A stretch of 8,356 nucleotides of DNA from Planctomycetaceae bacterium UBA4655 (GTDB lineage: Bacteria > Planctomycetota > Planctomycetia > Pirellulales > UBA1268). Location of the stretch: the NCBI GenBank assembly GCA_002405515.1, contig DHLZ01000245.1, forward strand, positions 296 to 8,651, given 5' to 3'. A model generated the notes under the pieces. The model was given only the letters and a program-made list of their open reading frames with translations, had not been told where the DNA came from and did no database searches. The position numbers and the translations under genes were made by a program. Numbering within the stretch: position 1 is the first letter of the stretch; each line of letters starts with the position of its first letter. Shown here piece after piece: positions 5,192 to 8,356 of the stretch.

Positions 5192-6742
5192 ATGTCCCTG
5201 ACGCGTCAGAAGACCATGTTTCGTCGCACCGCTCGGCGACCGTGCTGGTGCGCCGCCCTCGTCTGCCTGGCCGTGCTGGCCGGCTGCGAAGACGTGGAAG
5301 TGCGGGTCTGGTGGGCGCCGGACGGTAGCGTGGCGGCCGTCGACGGCCGGCCGGGTCTGCGGCTCATGCAACCGGACGGCACGCTCACGGAGCCGATCCT
5401 CGACGGAACGGTAGCAGGGGTCTCATGGCTGCCGGACGGTTCGGGGCTCGTCGTCGCTCGCGCGATCAGTGTGGCCACGTGGGACGAGGCAAAGGCCCTG
5501 CTGCCCGCTGAGGAATCGCAGGCTATCGAGGCGGCGGCGGGCATGGTGCCGGCGCTGGTGCGCACGCTGCGGGCCCTGGATCACCTTCCCACCGCCGACG
5601 GCGGCTTTTTTCGCTGCCCGACGGATGAAGTCAAAGACTGGGCCCTGCTCCATGCGGTCTGCGCCCGCGATCGGCATGGTGCCGAGCTGCAGGCGGCCAT
5701 GCGCTCCCAACCCGCTCCGCAGGCCGTCGACCGCAAGGCGGGTGCACGCGATCGCGAGCCGGCCGATGAGGGGTGGGCAGAAGGATGGCGCGATCTGCAG
5801 GATTCCAAGATGCCTGTCTGGGAGCTGACGTTCGTGCCGCTTGCCGACGGTGCGGCCGCGGGGCCGGTGCGGTCGCTGCTCCGTTCGGTGCGACCGGTGT
5901 CCTGCCCCGCCGTGGCGCCGCGCGGGGCGAGGGTGGCGGTGCGGTTGGGGGCGGACGTGACGGCATTGGAGCCCCACTATTTTTTTTCCCGCGGAACCCC
6001 TCGGGCCGGATACACACTCGTCGTCCTCGGGCTCGAGCGAGAGCAGCGGATCGAGGTGTCCGAGAGGGTCTGCTCCAATCCGGTGTGGCTTGCCGATGGC
6101 ATGTCGCTCGCCTTCGTCACCGTCGCTCCCGAGGCCACCGGCCCACAAGCCCTCAAGACCCTCGAAACGACGGCGCTTGTGGCCGACGGGCCGGGTGCCG
6201 TGAAGGCCGGTGACCGCGTGCCACTGCTCGTCGGTCTGTTCACGGGTGGTGACGACGGCGTGAGACTGGCGGCCCTGCCGGCAGACCGGCTGCTGCTCGC
6301 GGCGGTCGAGATGGCGCTGCCGCTGCGGCCCGTCGACACGTCCCCGCCCCGGGCTCGGCTCTACACCATCGACGCCACGGCGACCTCGAAGGCCCCGCCC
6401 GTGGCGGTGACCACCGCGGCCGACGCACTCCCCCAGAACCTCGGCGGGTTCGCCGTGAGTCCGGACGGCACGCGGGTGGCCGTGGTCGAGCGCGACAGTG
6501 ACGCCGTGGCCGTGGTGGATCTGGCGACCGGCCGGGTGGAGCCGGTCGCGGCCGCGACCAAGAACGCCAAGTGCGGCACGCTGCCCGCCTGGCGGAACGA
6601 CCGCGAATTGCTCATTCAAACCCGCCGTAAAACTGGCGACACGCGGGACACGTGGGCGATCTGGCAGCGGGGCGAGCCCTTGCGCTGGCTGGACGCGACC
6701 TGGCGCGACGTGGAGAAGGAGACACTACCGGACGTCGAATAG
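5192..6742 (+). CDS. Lipoprotein with WD40/TolB-like propeller repeats
   Basis: A 516-residue protein. The N-terminus is basic (MSLTRQKTMFRRTARR), then hydrophobic, then the lipobox LAGC with the lipidated cysteine at 32, so it should be anchored on the outer side of a membrane. The mature part contains propeller-like repeats with x-PDG-x turns: VWWAPDGSVAAV (39-50), SWLPDGSGLVVA (78-89), PVWLADGMSLAFV (297-309) and FAVSPDGTRVAVVERDSDAV (420-439). A less regular region at about 95-205 is charged and unrecognised. It is the last gene of the sigma operon and could be a sensor or a binding partner for the membrane protein; no enzymatic motif is visible. Exact family not recognised. Confidence 0.8.
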   Translation: MSLTRQKTMFRRTARRPCWCAALVCLAVLAGCEDVEVRVWWAPDGSVAAVDGRPGLRLMQPDGTLTEPILDGTVAGVSWLPDGSGLVVARAISVATWDEAKALLPAEESQAIEAAAGMVPALVRTLRALDHLPTADGGFFRCPTDEVKDWALLHAVCARDRHGAELQAAMRSQPAPQAVDRKAGARDREPADEGWAEGWRDLQDSKMPVWELTFVPLADGAAAGPVRSLLRSVRPVSCPAVAPRGARVAVRLGADVTALEPHYFFSRGTPRAGYTLVVLGLEREQRIEVSERVCSNPVWLADGMSLAFVTVAPEATGPQALKTLETTALVADGPGAVKAGDRVPLLVGLFTGGDDGVRLAALPADRLLLAAVEMALPLRPVDTSPPRARLYTIDATATSKAPPVAVTTAADALPQNLGGFAVSPDGTRVAVVERDSDAVAVVDLATGRVEPVAAATKNAKCGTLPAWRNDRELLIQTRRKTGDTRDTWAIWQRGEPLRWLDATWRDVEKETLPDVE

Positions 6743-6762
6743 ACCGGAGGAAAATCGGTGCC

Positions 6763-6799
6763 GGGAACTGGTTTCCCTGCCAATTCGTGCCCGGGCAGG
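6763..6799 (+). terminator. Possible terminator hairpins after the sigma operon
   Basis: Two adjacent inverted repeats lie 20-57 bases past the lipoprotein stop: GGGAA-5-TTCCC (6763-6777) and CCTGCC-12-GGCAGG (6776-6799), the latter enclosing the palindrome TGCCCGGGCA. They overlap by two bases and could be alternatives. No T-run follows, so any termination would not be of the classical intrinsic kind. The rest of 6743-6920 holds no gene that I can support. Confidence 0.25.
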
Positions 6800-6920
6800 A
6801 TCGAAGATCGGCGACCGAAAGCCGGGAGCAATCCCTGCGGTGGAGAACGAGCAAGCGGCTTAACCGGAGGTTGCCAAGAGTGCGAAGGCCAGGGATGTTT
6901 TCGCACTCGGAAAACAGCCT

Positions 6921-6974
6921 GAACGCGATCAGCCGGATGTCACCGCCACACGCTGGGCACTGGAGCGGAAACTC
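6921..6974 (-). pseudogene. IS91-type transposase fragment: zinc-ribbon piece after the inserted cassette
   Basis: Minus-strand translation gives EFPLQCPACGGDIRLIAF, matching the internal zinc-ribbon of IS91-like transposases (EFPLxCPxCGGDIRLIAFI). After that the homology stops abruptly (RLFSECEN does not fit). It continues, across the toxin-antitoxin cassette, the transposase piece that ends at 7669. Both pieces carry the same 13 bases at the break. Confidence 0.65.
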
Positions 6975-6979
6975 CTCGC
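6962..6979 (+). repeat. Direct repeat flanking the toxin-antitoxin cassette, left copy
   Basis: GGAGCGGAAACTCCTCGC here and GGAGCGGAAACTCTTCGC at 7670-7687 match at 17 of 18 bases, the first 13 perfectly. On the minus strand both encode EEFPL of the transposase. Confidence 0.8.
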
Positions 6980-7017
6980 GCCGTTGTTTCTCAAAGCTGC
7001 CCGCCTTGCGTGACAAG

Positions 7018-7322
7018 TCAACTACCACCAGCCCGTCGCAGTCGGCGTTGGATCCAGTATGGGTCGCGGCGGCAGTCCAAGACGGCTGACACCCTGATGT
7101 GTTCGTTGGTCACCGTGTGGTAAATCGCAAACGGAAAACGCTTCGAGAGAAGCCGCTGGAAGCCATCCACCGTTTCGTGAATGCCTGCAAACTTTGCCAA
7201 TGAGTCGATATCGGCAAAGAGGCACTCGAGAAGTATCGCCCCAGCTCGGGCGACTGTTCCTCGTAGAACCGAAATCCGAGTTGCAGGTCTTCGCGAGCCT
7301 GTTCACGAATCTCGATGATCAT
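7018..7322 (-). pseudogene. RelE/ParE-family toxin, single-base frameshift
   Basis: From ATG 7322 the frame reads MIIEIREQAREDLQLGFRFY, EEQSPELGRYF. Then at about 7228-7233 the homology moves to another frame: LECLFADIDSLAKF, GFQRLLSKRFPFAIYHTV, IRVSAVLDCRRDPYWIQRRL, ending at TGA 7018-7020. Joined, this is a complete ParE/RelE-type toxin of about 101 residues; the 305-base span is one short of a multiple of three, as expected for a single deletion. The family either cleaves ribosome-bound mRNA or inhibits gyrase; this sequence looks ParE-like in its GxRFYEEQSPELG and RRDP motifs. It overlaps the antitoxin stop by 20 bases. In strict reading the product would be an unrelated 70-residue peptide; a sequencing error or programmed shift cannot be excluded. 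Confidence 0.8.
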
Positions 7323-7542
7323 CAAGGTCGTCGCCTTCCTGCCGTGCTATTTCCCGTAGCGACGCCTTGACCTGCTCCCAGTCGAGCCAAGTTGCTGGCG
7401 ATTCCATGCGCGCCTTCAGCACGTCGCGATGCCATTGCGTCACGGGGACATCGGCCGGCGTCCGCGAGAGGTCAGCCCAGAGGGCCTCCATGGTCTCGAG
7501 CTTTTCAGCGAGCGACATCTTGTCGAGCGGCATAGAAATCAT
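7303..7542 (-). CDS. Addiction-module antitoxin, RelB-like (PF09720/TIGR02574 type)
   Basis: A 79-residue protein: MSLAEKLETMEALWADLSR near the N-terminus, VPVTQWHRDVLKARM in the middle and WLDWEQVKASLREIARQEG near the end. This is the usual pattern of the short addiction-module component family that pairs with RelE/ParE toxins. It would bind and neutralise the toxin and probably repress its own promoter. AGGAG lies seven bases before ATG 7542. The same frame is open upstream into the transposase remnant, but the ribosome binding site and family length support 7542. Its 3' end overlaps the toxin start, so translation is probably coupled. Confidence 0.85.
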   Translation of the reverse strand: MISMPLDKMSLAEKLETMEALWADLSRTPADVPVTQWHRDVLKARMESPATWLDWEQVKASLREIARQEGDDLDDHRDS

Positions 7543-7602
7543 GACTGCTCCTCGCGGTTTGCCTGTCACCCATCGTAACGGGCCTAGCCACGCACTGCCG
7601 GA

Positions 7603-7632
7603 AAAGTACACGCCCGTACATTTCTGCGTCAA
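7603..7632 (-). promoter_or_regulatory. Candidate promoter of the antitoxin-toxin pair
   Basis: On the minus strand TTGACG (7632-7627) and TACTTT (7608-7603) are separated by 18 bases, giving a leader of about 53 bases before ATG 7542. It lies inside the segment bounded by the 18-base direct repeats, so the cassette appears to bring its own promoter. A GTACA-CGCCC-GTACA direct repeat (7606-7620) within the spacer might be an operator; this is speculative. Confidence 0.4.
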
Positions 7633-7668
7633 ACCTTTGGCCTGGGATTCCTGGGCAGCCGACTCGCC

Positions 7669-7731
7669 GGGAGCGGAAACTCTTCGCCCATCCGGGCCAT
7701 CAGTTTCGCCCACGCAATTCGCGACTTGTCG
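7669..7731 (-). pseudogene. IS91-type transposase fragment: segment before the zinc ribbon
   Basis: In a frame different from the antitoxin reading, the minus strand encodes DKSRIAWAKLMARMGEEFPL, the stretch that in IS91-like transposases immediately precedes the CPxCGG zinc ribbon. It is joined at about 7731 directly to RRRVIRWFRLA of the N-terminal piece, so roughly the middle third of the transposase is deleted. At 7669 the homology stops and the toxin-antitoxin cassette begins. Confidence 0.65.
7670..7687 (+). repeat. Direct repeat flanking the toxin-antitoxin cassette, right copy
   Basis: GGAGCGGAAACTCTTCGC, 17 of 18 bases identical to 6962-6979 in the same orientation. The cassette between the two copies is about 690 bases. 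Confidence 0.8.
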
Positions 7732-8356
7732 AGCGAGCCGGAACCAGCGGATCACGCGGCGACGCACCCGCTCGGTGAGCGCGGCCAGATGGACGTGAGT
7801 GATCGGCCGGGCCGGCAGGAACGCCGGCGGGGTGTCACACGCTGCTTCGGCAGCAGCCGGCATGAAGACACCGTCGGTCACGCAGGCGTGCAGGTGCACG
7901 TGGTGGTTGAGGGCCGAGCCGAAGCGGTGCCGGAAGGAGATGCCGCCGCGTCGCGGGCGGGCGGATGCGGGGGCGTCGGCATCACGCGTAACGCCTGCCG
8001 CCGCGCACAGCGACCGCTCGATCTCATCAAGAAAGATCTTCGTGAGGGCGGCGACGGCCGCAGGGCGATCGGCGAGCAAGCCCCGCAGCCGCTTCGGCAC
8101 GCAGATCACCCGCTGCCGCACGGGCACCGGTGGGATGACGTGATCGACAAGGTGCGCGGCCGTCTGGACCATGTGGCGGCCGTTGCAGGACGGGCAGACG
8201 CCGCGGCCCTTGCAGGAGAAGGCCACGACGACGCCCGAGCGGCACGTCATGCAGCCCGCGCGGGCGAATCCGAAGCAGAGCAGTCCGCACTCGAGATAGC
8301 CGCGGAGTTCCTCCTCGACGTAGCCCGGCACGGGCCGCTCGGCCGCTTCTCGCCAG
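7732..8356 (-). pseudogene. IS91-family transposase, N-terminal part, open at right edge
   Basis: About 208 residues of an IS91-family (HUH, rolling-circle) transposase. The N-terminal zinc-binding domain shows LECGLLCFGFARAGCMTCRS and CKGRGVCPSCNGRHM. It is followed by DHVIPPVPVRQRVICVPKRL and the HUH signature in LNHHVHLHACVTDGVF, which coordinates the metal for single-strand cleavage. The frame continues past the right edge (reading REAAERPVPGYVEEEL), so GTG 8331 is not necessarily the start. Homology breaks at about 7732 after RRRVIRWFRLA; the region expected to carry the catalytic tyrosine and the HRHRYHGVFAPNH motif is missing. The protein cannot be a full transposase. The open frame runs on to the antitoxin stop at 7303, fusing the two on paper. 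Confidence 0.9.

Noticed and set aside
5423..6619. A 398-codon minus-strand open frame opposite the lipoprotein.
   Set aside because: The plus frame has a lipobox, a ribosome binding site and propeller repeats; the minus frame is histidine- and arginine-rich with no recognisable motif.
6612..7028. A 138-codon minus-strand open frame after the toxin as a separate gene.
   Set aside because: Only EFPLQCPACGGDIRLIAF is recognisable and belongs to the transposase; the rest overlaps the lipoprotein 3' end and intergenic DNA with no family signal.

Overview
High-GC accessory DNA, probably from a member of the Planctomycetota. The basis is remembered family resemblance, not a search: IS91-like transposase fragments of the type common there, an ECF sigma operon with a propeller lipoprotein, and a PQQ-like repeat remnant. 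About half the window looks like a graveyard of truncated, frameshifted and joined gene pieces. One operon in the middle looks intact.

Layout. 1-300: edge ORF, then an IS91-type 3' end (copy 1, + strand), then a scrap resembling the C-terminus of a PQQ-like propeller protein. 393-1203 (+): a small unrecognised protein and a DUF6036/AbiEii-like nucleotidyltransferase, probably one operon. 1265-1592 (-): a second IS91-type end (copy 2), so the pair sits between inverted copies. 1593-2679 (-): a Fic gene split by a frameshift between its inhibitory motif and its catalytic motif, with its 3' end running into copy 2. 2810-3312 (-): a third, longer IS91 fragment (copy 3). 3312-3996 (+): 5'-truncated trpS joined to 5'-truncated acpS. 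4130-6742 (+): intact three-gene operon of ECF sigma factor, single-pass membrane protein and lipoprotein with propeller-like repeats. 6743-6920: no gene seen. 6921-8356 (-): an internally deleted IS91-type transposase gene, open at the right edge, whose zinc-ribbon region is interrupted by a RelB-like antitoxin and a frameshifted RelE/ParE toxin.

How it fits together. Three toxin-antitoxin-like or defence-like modules (small protein plus nucleotidyltransferase, Fic, RelE/ParE type) each touch an IS91 fragment. IS91 elements move by rolling-circle, one-ended transposition and can carry neighbouring DNA, so repeated capture and decay is a reasonable inference. The sharpest signal is the toxin-antitoxin cassette lying between two copies of a 13-base stretch of transposase coding sequence. 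The sigma operon is a separate unit whose job is probably envelope-linked regulation. Several single-frame breaks could also be assembly or sequencing errors.
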